From positions 82,539,282 to 82,603,281 of the forward strand of contig CM056741.1 of NCBI GenBank assembly GCA_029851415.1: 64,000 nt of DNA, written 5' to 3'. A model generated the notes under the pieces. It worked only from the letters and a program-made list of their open reading frames with translations. It was not told the origin of the DNA and ran no database searches. Position numbers and translations under genes: made by a program. This document shows positions 23,732-35,362 of the stretch, piece by piece. Source of the DNA: Eretmocerus hayati (Eukaryota > Arthropoda > Insecta > Hymenoptera > Aphelinidae). Each line of letters starts with the position of its first letter. The first letter of the stretch is position 1.

Positions 23732-24277
23732 AAATTGTGAAAATAGCCGCGTATGTCTTTTCCTATTTTTTTTTAATTTTCCTATTAACCTCTGACGATA
23801 ATTTATCATTTATTGTTCGTTTCGTGGCATTTGGGGCCATTCCATGCAAAGTGACGCAGTCGGGAAACTGAAACAGTCACCGACTCCGTATACCGACTCG
23901 GTCAACCGTCTCGGTCACCGACTCGGCCGCTTTCAGTAGGGTAGGACCTATAGCATGTCAATGCTTTTTAATGGCATTGACACGGATTGGAATCGCGATA
24001 TTCTATCAAGGGAATCAGCATTCATACAGATAGAACATCGACTTCCGAATACTGGCAGTAAGTATTGAGATTGATTGGCAATCTCACTTTCAATGCGAAA
24101 AGTCTGCATTGGTGAAGATTGGTCTATACTGTTCGAATCATGATCAACATCATTGATCGTTATTGAACCCCAATCTTCCTCAATCCTGAAAGTCATGTTT
24201 CAAATTCATCTTAAGATTCTAGATTCAGAACGATTGAATGTATTTCAATCGAATCCAATCGAACTTTGGCAGCAGGG

Positions 24278-24579
24278 AGCCTCGGTGCACACCACAGCCA
24301 TCCAAGAGGAAACAAGACTATGATGGAAACTTTTACCTCAGAAGATTAAGGTTGTATGAAATTCCATGGATGCTTTCAGCTGAGACTCCAGGACCAAAAG
24401 GATAAATCCCAAAGAACAGAGAGTTTACCTCATCCACACTTCAATTGGAAACAGGAATTATGTTAAATAATACACAATTTCCAGGTAACACTCCCTCGCT
24501 CACACCAAGTTTTCTTGAATGAAACACTACTAGAGAGGTTACACTTTTCGAACTTGACTCGTCCTCTTATGTTTCAAAT
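24278..24579. other. Flank between two elements
   Basis: Unassigned DNA. It contains CACTACTAGAGAGG at 24525-24538, repeated directly at 24909-24922 on the other side of the next palindrome. Confidence 0.4.
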
Positions 24580-24909
24580 GGTATTATATTCGTAAATTGG
24601 CATCGGAGGACTAATTTTATTTCTCTATCGATCTCGAGTTTGAGATCGATTAATTGAGAAATTAACGATCGGGTTTGATCGTGGAGGTGTTATTTAATGA
24701 AAAAATTGCATATCACAGACATCGAGAGAAAAAAAAAATCTGGGTCCAGGCGACTTTTTTCTCTCGATGTCTGTGATATGCAATTTTTTCATTAAATAAC
24801 ACCTCCACGATCAAACCCGATCGTTAATTTCTCAATTAATCGATCTCAAACTCGAGATTGATAGAGAAATAAAATTAGTCCTCCGATGCCGATTTACGAA
24901 TATAATACC
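24580..24909. mobile_element. Short palindromic element, near-perfect arms
   Basis: Arms 24580-24736 and 24755-24909 (GGTATTATATTCGTAAAT... facing its complement) are about 155 bp long and differ at only a couple of positions; the loop is under 20 nt. The structure suggests a recent miniature palindrome. Flanks do not show an adjacent target duplication. Confidence 0.85.
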
Positions 24910-25749
24910 ACTACTAGAGAGGGGTTAAAGCTGTTCAAGGGTGACACAATAAGTATTAGACTACAGGATGGAATCTATATAACCAGCTCACTTACTTCTC
25001 CTCAGTTGTCGCATTCCCCAACTAAGGGTAACAATATCCTGGGAAGTGCTCTCAGCTATTTCAAGCTAAACTCATAAGGACAACTTTAGAAATCTCCAAT
25101 GAGGACACAAACTGAGTGGTTAATCATGAAAAACACACTCAAAAATACCTGTATGCCAAATTTCAAGACCATTGAAGCTAAAAAACAAAATTTAGAGCAA
25201 AACTAGACATTATATTCAGACTATTATAAGTAACAAGCTCAGAATTTAGACTCAAACTTTTCCAAGTCTCTGTAAATACACAATGGAACACAGAAGTGGA
25301 TGAATTGTTATGAGCAGCATGTCTAGATATACTTCTGTACCAAATTTCACGTCAATTACATGCGAATTGAGATAAAAAGGGCAAAAAGTAATAGAAACAT
25401 TGCCCTTCTAAAAGTCAGATTGACCATTTAAGTATCAGGATGAAAATTTTGATCTAAGGGTTCCAGATGTCAGAAAACTTGTATGATTCAAGCCTATACT
25501 ATTGAGAATCAGGACCCGAGAGTGGAGAGCATCAAGTTAATAGCTCTGGAAATGGCAAATGGTCTAATTGATGGAAAATCTTGTTCGACTGGCCATGACA
25601 CCTTGGCGTGGCAAGGTATACTCAACACCAGACATGCCTGCAGACATGAGTTCATTAAGCCTTATATCTAGACTATTCTCATGAGTAAAATAAGCTTGTA
25701 CATCAGGTGCAATGATAGTATTATGCATACCAAGCCATACAACAAATTG
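24910..25749. other. Gene-free stretch
   Basis: A phrase of the type CTGTA(TGC)CAAATTTCA occurs at about 25149 and 25336, hinting at an old duplication. The open frames (60-65 codons) have no recognisable features. Confidence 0.35.
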
Positions 25750-27010
25750 CCCAGACAGCACTGAAAGGTTTCACCGAAACTTTCACGGAAAGTGTTCACC
25801 GAAAGCTTTCTCACAGGTTTCTGGAAACTCTCCCAAGGCTTTCTCCTGTCCCTTCATGGAAAGACAACGATGAAACCTTTCTGGAACCTTTCAGAAGCCT
25901 TTCAACGCAAGGACCATCAGAATTTTCACATCCTTGCAGTGAAACTTTCGTTGAAAGCTTTCGGAAAGGTTTCCTGAAACTTTTCCGAAATTTTTCCGTA
26001 CCAAGTTTCCGAAAACTTTTCGAAAAACTCTCTGAAGCCTTCCAAAAGCCTTCCGGTGAAAGTTCCGATGGAACTTTTAGATCCTTTGAGGGAAAATTTT
26101 GATGGAACCTTCCAGAAAGCTTTCAGGAATCTTTCAGCGCAAGGACCATCAGAACTTTTCATATCTTTGCAGAGAATCTTTCGATAGAAGCTTCCAGAAA
26201 GGTTTCCTGAAACCTTTCCGAAACTTTCCCTCGCCAAGTGTCCGAAAACTTCTCGGAAGTCTTTCAAAAGCCTTTCGGTGGAAGTTTCGATGAAAATTTT
26301 AGATCTTTTGAGGGAAAATTTTGATGAAAGCTTCCAGAAAGCTTTCAGGAGCCTTTCAGCGTGAGGACCATCAGAATTCCTAGATCTTCGCAGAGAAACT
26401 TTCGATGAAAGATTTCAGAAAGGTTTCCTGAAACCTTTCCGGGACTTTCCCGTATCAAGTGTCCGAAAATTTTTCGAAAAACTTTTTGAAGCCTTTCAGA
26501 AGCCTTTCGCTGAAAATCCAGATGGAACTTCTAGATCCTTCGAGGGAAAATTTTGATGGAAAGCTTTCAGGAAGTTTTCAGGAGACTTTCAGCGCAAGGA
26601 CCATCAGAATTTCTATATCTTTGCTGAGACACTTTCGATGGAAGCTTTCAGAAAGGTTTCCCGAAACCTTTCCGTAACTCTCCCGTGCCAAGTGACCGGA
26701 AAAAACTTTTCGAAAAACTTTCTGAAGCCTTCCAGAAGCCTTTCGGTGAAAGTTTCGATGGAACTCCTAGATCCTCCGAAATAAGATTTTGATGGAAGCT
26801 TTCGGAAAGATTTCAGGAGCCTTTCAGCGCAAGGACCATCAGAATTTTCATATCTTTGTAGAGAATTTTTTGATGAAAGCATTCAGAAAGGTTTCCCGAA
26901 ACCTTTCCGAAACTCTTCCGTGCCAAGTGTCCAAAAACTTTTCGAAAAACTTTCTGAAGCCTTCCAGGAGCCTTTCGGTGGAAGTTCCAATGGAACTTTC
27001 AAATGCTCAC
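25750..27010. repeat. Tandem array, unit about 230 bp, rich in GAAAG/CTTTC
   Basis: The landmark AGGACCATCAGAA recurs near 25910, 26140, 26368, 26597 and 26832, giving units of 228-235 bp. Inside, words such as CTTTC, GAAAG, TTTCAG and AAACCTTTCC recur on both strands, so each unit is itself internally repetitive. Frames of 60-120 codons appear on both strands with periodic F, S and K; they follow from the repeats and are not taken as genes. Confidence 0.8.
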
Positions 27011-27279
27011 AGAATAAATTTCGGTAAAAGCGTCCAGAAACTTTCGATAAACGATCTTGGAATAGCGTCCCTGAAATCGGTCGCTCTGCCACTAGCCTCA
27101 TATCGTTCAAAAGTGCATGCAAGCAATCCTTCCCTGTGCTCTACTAATTAAATGATAATGTGCAATTGTTTTCGATTAATATATTGTAAGTAGCATGCAT
27201 TGCCGTAATCATATGATCAAATTTCAATGCTAGTCCTATGATTTTATATCTTGTTTCCCAAAAAGTTCTATGTGTCGAA

Positions 27280-27360
27280 TGAATATCTATGTATATAATA
27301 ATACTCTTGTATAAAGGGCTAAATTGCCCGTATATTTTCTAAATAAACAAACAAATGTCT
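27280..27360 (+). repeat. Possible LINE 3' tail
   Basis: GTATAAAGGGCTAAATTGCCC (a small GGGC...GCCC stem) is followed within 20 nt by AAATAAACAAACAAA. Many insect non-LTR elements end this way, with a stem and a short A-rich repeat. No upstream ORF2 is recognisable, so this may be chance or an old truncated insertion. Confidence 0.3.
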
Positions 27361-30074
27361 TCTGATTTTTCTGTTACTCACTTCCTGGCAGAGTGTCCTC
27401 ATCACGGTGAGGAAAGAATAACCTCTGAACTTTTTTTTCTCCATGTACTTATAGAAACAGTTTCCTCGATAATTGTAGAGCTGTGGAATTTGCGGATCAG
27501 ATGAGTATATCTCTGTCTACTAACCTTGTTAAGTCTCAAATCTTGAGCAAAGAGCAAGACCCTTTGTGTTGAAGAGAACATATATTTTGAGGAAAATTGG
27601 TGTCAGCATATGTATTGTAGATGAACTCTACCACTTGTGATAATAGTGCAATTATACACCTTGTCATACACAATATTTACAAAGCATCCTGGAGTCGTCA
27701 GTGATGATTGCAGGATTCTGTGGAGGTAAGTCTTATAGTACACTTTTCCTATTCAACACAACTGATAAGCGTAGACTTTTATTCCGTTCTTGGATGCTTT
27801 GTTATCATCATCGAATGAATGAGTGCTTTTCACAAATTGTCATTGCAGAATATTCTCAAGTCTTTCATCACAGCACAAACTCACAGTAGTCAAGATCAAT
27901 TGATCTTGACTACTGTAATCTTGTGCAATACCCATATCTCAGGCTGTATTCAAAGTCCTTTTTTGAAGAATTTATTAGCTAACCGATCCTATATAAAAAC
28001 AGTGAAATTATCAAAGACTGTTAGGAAGCTTGGAGGAGTTCCGCTATCAGACTGGAGCTACAATAAGATGTATACTTTCCATATGTCAGGTCAGTTATTT
28101 TGAAGATAATATTCTTTGGGAAGAAATGAAGTCAAGTTTGGAGATTATGCTTCTGTGTTTTGGGCTTTCTTGCGCCATGAACAGTCAACATATCCGAGAA
28201 GATACTCTCAAGAATAATTAAATATGTAAAAATTCCTCATTAAGCCAAATCTATATGACACTTTGCCGTAAAATCTGAACTAGTTTCTTACCCCAATTTT
28301 GAAGTCTAATCCAGTTCAGATATACTACCTATTCAACGTCAATTCTCGATTCTGCTCCCTCAGAGCTAATCTCATCAAATCCGTTATAAGAAAAGTTAAT
28401 ATTATAACTAGATGGTTCAACAACAATTACTCAAGCTACTATAAGGGGAGCCAACAGATTCTAACTACGCTAGGAATGATTTTATTACCATATCCGATTT
28501 TCATTCAAGAAGGGGAATACTAAAAAGTACCCAGTCGTTTTTACTCAGTCCCCACAATTAGAAGAATAAATTGGGTCTGAAATTCAGATGAACACAACGG
28601 ATGTACAATACATTGTCAGTTTGACCAACACGGCTGCTTTTTGGCTGTGAACAAAATCAGTTAATGCCAGCTCTTTTCTCAGATCTGCCATGAGCGGATA
28701 CTTCTAACTTTAAGATAGTTTTAGTTCTGGTCCTAGAGGAAACTGCATTGGATCTCTATCATTGAACTGTTTGTAAGAGAATTCAGGAGATTATAACTCG
28801 ACAGTGAAAGATCTCACAAAATTTCTGAGGAATCTAGATGCAACATACTCAGGATTTTTTCTGAAATATTACCATGAATCTTTCATGAAAGATTCCAGGA
28901 ATATCCCCAGCTGCGGACATAACTATATATCAGGAAGGTTTCAGTGGAATCTTCCAGAGATCTTTCACTGAATGGTTTCTGGGAGATTTCCGTAAGATTT
29001 TCAGGGATCTGTCCATGAAAGCTTCAAGAAAAATTCCTAGCCGAGGACATAACTATATTCCAGAAATACTTCAGTCCAATATTTCTGAAATATTCCATTC
29101 TTTCAATAGAATATTCCTGGAATATTTCTGAAATATCCCCATATTGCGTGGGCAGAAGCCTTCTAGCCGAAGTAAAAAAGAATTAAGTTTGAGGCCGTTG
29201 CAGGGAGAGTTCTTGTAAGAACGTTCAGAAACCTTATCTTACAAGTGTCTGTAAACTTCCTGGACACTTTCTCTGTAAGCTTTCGAAAACTACTCAGCGA
29301 GAAGTTGAATAATACTCCTCGGCCATTGCAGGGAAAGTTTTGGTGGAAGCTATCAGGAAGCTCTCATGACATTACATGAGACCTTGCATTTTTGAGTGTC
29401 CGATAACTTCCTAGAAAACTCCCTGAATCTTTCCAAAACCTATACTCTAGATAAGACCATCCAATGGAATAGGATCAAATTCCCTCCCCATTGAGGTATA
29501 TATATTTTTCGAGTTGGAATGAGGCGACACGTGTGTTTCTGTTTGGCCCAGATCAACTTTGTTTCGGAGCTATGCAAATTTCCAGTTTGGTGTCGAAAAT
29601 CCAAATTTTCACTCTGAAATCAGGAAAAACTTCGAAATAACTCTACTCACATAATGGCTCTCTCGAGATGAATCATGATACATTGTATCAAGTCCAACGT
29701 ATTTTATCAGAGAAAACCCCTATGGTGCTAAGAAATTCTCATAGAACGCCAAAAAGTAACAATTTGATGGAAAATGAAAAAATGCGATTGCTCAGAAATA
29801 TAAATTCGTATCCTCTTGAATTTCCCTTAGAGTACTTTGAACGATGTTGAACATGATGCAATTGGTCCGATAGGCGCTGAAGAATAGTGGGAGGTGCTAA
29901 GAAATTGTTCCTGAAGAGAATTTAGATGCCAGATACTTAGTTGATGGAATTTATGTAACAAATGTTGTGGAGAGATCCGTTCCTTCTCCCAAGAGTGTTA
30001 TAACCCCATGGAACTATCCCAAGATGATTATTTCAAGAACCTTGATCGAACTGTCATCACTCAAGAGAGGATTC
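27361..30074. other. Gene-free stretch with degenerate GAAAG/CTTTC repeats
   Basis: No gene is recognisable apart from the small palindrome listed separately. At 28850-29110 and 29215-29440 there are loose repeats of TTTCATGAAAG, ATTCCAGGAATAT and GAAAC.TTC words. They resemble the flanking 230-bp and 61-bp arrays and suggest one spread-out repeat field from 25.7 to 31.9 kb. Confidence 0.4.
27883..27916. repeat. Perfect 34-bp palindrome
   Basis: The sequence is its own reverse complement, centred between 27899 and 27900 with no loop (ACAGTAGTCAAGATCAA and its complement). Such a perfect short palindrome is unusual in otherwise unstructured AT-rich DNA. Confidence 0.9.
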
Positions 30075-31597
30075 TCGGTGAAACCTTCCAGCGAGAGCTG
30101 GTTTCATCGACACCTCTTGGAAACTTTTCAGCGAAATTTTCCTGGGAACCGATTCCAGAGACACCTTTCGGAAACCTTTCGGGAAGCTTTCAGCCGAAGT
30201 TTTGGCGAGCCGATTCCAGGGCCACCTTTCGGAGATCTTTCAAAAACCTTTCACCGAGAGTTTTGACGAGCCGATTCCGGGGACACCTTCCGGGAACCTT
30301 TCAGAAACCTTTCAGCGAAAGTTTTGGCTAGCCGATTCCAGGGACACCTTTCCGGAACCTTTCAGAAACCTTTCAGCGAGAGTTTTGACGAGCCGATTCC
30401 AGGGACATCTTTCGGAAACCTTTCAGAAACCCTTCACCGAAAGTTTTGACGAGCCGATTCCAGGGACACCTTTCGGGAACCTTTCAGAAACCTTTCAGCG
30501 AAAGTTTTGGCGGGCCGAATCCAGGGACACCTTTCGGAAACCTTTCAGAAACCCTTCACCGAAAGTTTTGACGAGCCGATTCCAGGGACACCTTTCAGAA
30601 ACCTTTCAGAAACACTTCACCGAAAGTTTTGACGAGCCCATTCCAGGGACACCTTTCGGAAACCTTTCAGAAACCCTTCACCGAAAGTTTTGACGAGCCG
30701 ATTCTAGGGAAACCTTTCGGGAACGTTCCAGAAACCTTTTACCGAAAGTTTTGACGAGCCGATTCCAGGGACACCTTTCGGGAACCTTTCAGAAACCTTT
30801 CAGCGAAAGTTTTGGCGGGCCGATTTCAGGGACACCTTTCGGAAACCTTTCAGAAAACTTTCAGCGAAAGTTTTGGTGAGCCGATTCCAGGGACACCTTT
30901 CGGAAACCTCCCAGAAACCTTTCACCGAAAGTTTTGGCGAGCCGATTCCAGGGCCACCTTTCGGAGATCTTTCAGAAACCTTTCACCGAATGTTTTGGCG
31001 AGCCGATTCCAGGGACACCTCTCGGAAACCTTCCAGAAACCTTTCACCAACAGTTTTGACGAGCCGATTCCAGGGACACGTCTCGAAAACCTTTCAGAAA
31101 CCCTTCACCGAAAGTTTTGACGAGCCGATTCCAGGGACACCTTTCGAGAACCTTCCAGAAACCTTTCACCGGAAGTTTTGACGAGCCGATTCCAGGGACA
31201 CCTTCCGGAAACCTTTCAGAAACCCTTCACCGAAAGTTTTGACGAGCCGATTCCAGGGACACCTTTCGGGAACCTGTCAGAAACCTTTCAGCGAAAGTTT
31301 TGGCGGGCCGATTCCAGGGACACCTCTCGGAAACCTTTCAGAAAACTTTCAGCGAAAGTTTTGGCGAGCCGATTCCAGGGACACCTTTCGGAAACCTTTC
31401 AGAACCCTTTCAGCGAAAGTTTTGGCGGGACGATTCGAGGGATACCTTTCAGAAACCATTCAGCGAAAGTTTTGGCGGGCCGATTCCAGAGACACCTTCC
31501 GGAAACCTTTCAGAAAACTTTCAGCGAAAGTTTTGGCGAGCCGATTCCAGGGACACCTTTCGGGAACCTTTCAGAAACCATTCAGCGAGATTCTTGA
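30075..31597 (+). repeat. Minisatellite, 61-bp unit, about 25 copies
   Basis: The unit contains GTTTTGACGAGCCGATTCC, then GGGACACCTTTCGGAAACC, then TTTCAGAAACCTTTCACCGAAA. Successive GTTTTG starts at 30261, 30322 and 30383 are exactly 61 bp apart. Because 61 is one more than a multiple of three, each copy enters the next frame. All three plus-strand frames stay open over long stretches, giving overlapping frames of 99-163 codons (30202-30693, 31178-31597 and others) that encode the same 61-residue periodic peptide. Lack of stops follows from the unit having none in any frame. No start, splice or protein family supports a gene. Confidence 0.9.
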
Positions 31598-33512
31598 GTA
31601 GCAGTTCGTTCGCTCTCCTCCAGAAACTTTTCAAGGACAACCGCTCAATCTCTCTCAGGAAAACTCCCAGAATGGTTTCCTGAGGTGTTTGAAGCAATCT
31701 TTCCAGAAATCCTTCATGAAATCTTTCCTGAAATATGTCCAGCGACTTTTGCCAAAACCTTTCGGAAATTCCAGCCAACAGTGGCATAGTTAACTTTCTG
31801 AAAACTTTCCGCGAAAGTTTTCAGAAAGCTTTCGAACCTTTCACGGAAAGCTTTCAGAAAGGTTTCGATGCTGTCTGGGTGTCTCCTTACTATACACCAT
31901 CATGGCAAGACTCGTTCCCAGGTTCATCTATAAAAGTCAAATATTTGGACCCAAGATGAAACAGTCGATAGACAGGCCTCCCTGTACTTGTTTTTATCAA
32001 AATAGAGGTGGTAATACAGCAGATAAGTACACATAAAGGATCATATCCAATAGATTAAGGAGTACAAGAGCAAGAATGTGAGTTGCCAATATTACCGATT
32101 ACCCCACTTTTGGGTCCAATTGCATGAAAAAGCATTGAGAGGGCAGTGAGAATGGATGCAGGTATCTCTGAAGATTTCTGATTCAAAGTATTAGAGGCAA
32201 TACAACATCTAGATGCTTAGGAAGAGTCTAACTCAATGTAGTAATTAAAATAGAAACAAAAATAATCATATGCCGTCTTACCGAAAAGACAACTTTTGAT
32301 GAAATCGAATGAAGACATATACCAGAAGCTTACTAGCAAACCCATTTAGAAGAATGAGAGGAGGGGTGATACTATCAAAGACAGATCTAAAAGTTCTGAA
32401 CGAACTCAATTCAAGTCAGTACCTCAGCCTTGCTTAGCTGAACCCAGAATTGGAGAGCCTTAGAGTAAAACTCTTGGATAAGATCCAATTTTGAGAAATT
32501 TTCATTCCAGAACAGATAACACCTCTTTTAGGCCTTTCAATCTTGAGTGAGAATTCTCCTCAATAATGGATGGAGCTTATTGAATATGCAGATTGTTACT
32601 GTCAGGCCATAAGAGATCAAACAACTAAGCCATCTCTCTGTTATAACATGATAGCCAAGACTCGCTCCCAGGCTCCTTTTCTTAAAAGATAGATATTTTT
32701 ACCCAAGATCACTATGAGCACACTTCAACCCTTTTAGGGATTCAGTTCTAAGAACAATGGCTAGAATACACCATATGAACATCAATTTGAGTGCAAGTTT
32801 TGCCATACATGAGGTTTAGAGTAGGAAACAAGCATATGGGGTCTTTCCGAATGAGCAGCTTTTTGGTAAACATGAAGGTAGACATATCAGGAATTCATAA
32901 ACACGGTTTGCATGAATACTCATATAAAGCAATGTTGGATACCCAATGGAGCAGGAACTTCCAAGATGAATCAGAATTGGAATATTTTGAGAGTAATTAT
33001 GGACAAAGAATGAGGGCCTGGGAAATTACAGGAATCTATCACATGGGGACTGTTTTTATACGACTCTTAGACATGAGAGATGATACTTGGCAAATTGTCA
33101 TAGATGTGTGAGCATAGAGAATGAAATTGTACGAATTGATTAAAGTCTCACATTTGACATGTATATGGAGCTCTCATTACAAAGTTGAAGATAAGAGGGA
33201 CAAGATATCAGCATATGGGACTACAATTATCAAATAAAGAGCGATCATTATGATGACGGATCTAATCTGTCCTTCTATAACACACATGGGGAGCCACAAT
33301 TCAGACTTTCAGACACCTCACAGAAGGGACCATTTCTTGTATAATTTTAAAAGATGGAGGAATCCGAGCACTAATGTGGAACCCTGAAAAACCAAAAGTG
33401 CACATGTGTACAATGAAAGTAAGATCCGACAAATGGAACATTCACTAAGGACTGAATAATTGGCCTTAAGAGGATGTCGGAGTTCCGCGTGTTACCGACC
33501 GAGTTCCCTGCT
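31598..33512. other. Gene-free stretch
   Basis: Degenerate TTTC/GAAAG repeats continue to about 31870. The longest later frame is 32791-33111 plus (about 106 codons, begins at GTG, no family recognised); its aromatic- and charge-mixed composition is protein-like, but there is no supporting context. A phrase near 31905-31955 (CAAGACTCG.TCCCAGG) recurs at about 32652-32680. Confidence 0.35.
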
Positions 33513-34611
33513 TAGGTTACAGATTCGAAAATATACGAGTGGCGGCGCTAGTCGACCAAGTGCCATGCATAGAGGACCCAGCTGAGAATAGACATGTGTT
33601 ACAGCGCGGAGTCCACCACGCGTCCTAGCGCATACCGGGGCGCGTGTTGTAGCGCGTGCCACAGCACGGAGTATATACGTCGAAGAAAACTCGTGTTTCA
33701 GCACGCGTCCCAGCACGTGCTAGCGATCCTCTGTACGAAACACTCATTTTGTTCGCGGGGAAACATGAACGAGTATTAGGATGTCGAAAAGCTACATATA
33801 TGTGAGTATAGCTTGCGTTGCGATACGCGTCCCAATACGCGCTGGAACACGGGACCCAGCGTGTGTTGGGGCACGTGTCCTAGCACGCGTTGGGGCACGA
33901 GTCCCAGCATACACTGTAAAAAATTTTTATGTAAAATTACAAGTCTCAGGGAGGGTAATAGTTGGATACCGCGCTGGGACCTGTAAATTCACAAGCGGCT
34001 TTGCAAATTTCATTTACTGGCTGGCGGTAAATTTCAGACCTGAGGAGACCTTGTTCAACTGAAGCGTACGGGCTACTCGGGGGCTTTTCCTAATGAAATG
34101 GAGTCTTGGAATGAAGCATCCTAATCCACGATAATTTTGAAAAGGGTGAGAAACTCGCGCGAGTCGAAAACTCATCGCTCGAGACATAAACACTCGACCG
34201 CGGAGGAGCTTTTTAGGTCTGTTGTGCGTGGGCCCAGCAGACCAAACTTTAGATCCGCGCATGCTCGGTTGAGCTGAATTTTACAAGCATGAGCGAGGGA
34301 ATTTTACAGAAAATTTTACCAGTCTGAGACTGGTATCCAACTATTACCCCCTCTGAGACTGGTAAATTTACAAGCGTTTGTAAAGTTACAAGAAATGGGA
34401 TAAAACTCACCACTCCCAGAGTTGTATTTTTACTAAGCTAGATGGTGAATTCCATTCAACATTTTTTGCAGTGTAAATATTGAAAATCAGTCTGATAATG
34501 TATACTGATTGCGTCGTAAATGTAGAGGTCGGTTTTCGCAGGAATGTGTTCGACTATTTGAAGGTTACTACGTAAGACCTATTCGCGAGGGGACGGTAAA
34601 CGCGACGGACG

Positions 34612-35360
34612 CTATTGTGCACGAGTGATGAGTGAACCTTCTGGAATTCCTTATATAGTAACTGCGGTCCTTTGCCGGCACTTGCGGGTAAGGTTTCTTT
34701 TCTTGTAGCCACCTAGGATTGAAAGGAGAACTGCAATCCACGGATGAAATTCATGTATTTTTACATCACCATATTATCGTCGTTTAATAATCATGGAGTC
34801 ATTCTCGATTTTCGAGCTCACCCATGGGTACGGATTCTTATGTTTTTCTGGAGCTCTGCGGGTCCGTTATATGTTTTGTTGCGAGATGAAGAATGAAATA
34901 GGTGAGAGAATTCTGTTTACGAATCGAGTATGCCACTGTAAGTGTGAAGAGACGAGTAAAGTAAAAAATTTTATACTCCACAATCTCCTAGGGCAGATAT
35001 AATAATTAGAGGTTGCATCTCTTCAGAAGCTTCTGTAATATGTCGAACTAATACTGGTGCTTTTTGGAAACCAGAATACAAGTGTTCATTCCCTACAGTG
35101 TAAGGAACAGACACTCAGAATTTCAAAAAAAACCCAAGAACCCGTACCGATGATGAGCTCGAAAATCGAGAATGACTCCATAATTATTAAACGACGATAA
35201 TATGGTGATGTAAAAATACATTCATCTCATCCGTGGATTGCAGTTCCTCTTCCAATCCTAGGTGGCTACAAGAAAAGGAACCTTACCCGCAAGTGACGGC
35301 AAAAGACCGCGGTTACTATATAAGGAATTTCAGAAGGTTGACTCATATCACTCGTGCACA
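34612..35360. repeat. Inner palindrome of the GC-rich foldback
   Basis: Left 34612-34860 and right 35140-35360 are inverted copies (CTTGCGGGTAAGG.TTC facing GAA.CCTTACCCGCAAG; the TGGAGTCATTCTCGATTTTC block facing its complement). Each arm carries CTATATAAGG pointing outward (minus strand near 34655, plus strand near 35320). The middle (34861-35139) holds a short frame (34793-35002) of no recognised family. Confidence 0.75.
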
Positions 35361-35362
35361 AC

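Larger units (their letters stand above)
22900..23941. mobile_element. Palindromic element with CCCTACTG ends, inserted in satellite copy 1
   Basis: The ends are CCCTACTGAAAG and CTTTCAGTAGGG, flanked by TA on both sides (22898-22899, 23942-23943). Arms 22900-23354 and 23487-23941 are inverted copies of about 455 bp separated by about 132 bp. The same spot in the second satellite element (around 41170) reads straight through as GTAGATAGGACC with a single TA, so the insertion and its 2-bp duplication are directly visible. The subterminal DNA is made of ACCGACTCGGTC-type words. No protein is encoded; mirrored frames at 23163-23354 plus and 23487-23678 minus come from the palindrome. Confidence 0.9.
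15975..24277. mobile_element. Satellite-carrying element with inverted ends, copy 1
   Basis: The left end begins CCCTGCTGCAAAAG and continues in AT..CGATTGG; the right end is the inverted version (...CCAATCGAACTTTGGCAGCAGGG). It is flanked by AG on both sides (15973-15974 and 24278-24279), a possible 2-bp target duplication. Internal order: a non-repeated left segment (to about 16680), a ~247-bp tandem array, a ~164-bp tandem array, a non-satellite block with a TATA box (22391-22600), more of the second satellite, and a right segment with a non-repeated tail. A palindromic element is inserted at 22900-23941. Copy 2 (35363-41508) has the same ends and order. No transposase is encoded, so it must depend on another element for movement, or it moved by another route. 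Confidence 0.8.

Noticed and set aside
25926..26267. Repeat protein encoded by the 230-bp array
   Set aside because: Frames occur on both strands with the same period and break at unit variants.
33594..33779. Conserved cysteine-rich small protein found twice (also within 41755-42180)
   Set aside because: The two copies are the inverted arms of one foldback, so identity of the DNA explains the identity of the peptide.
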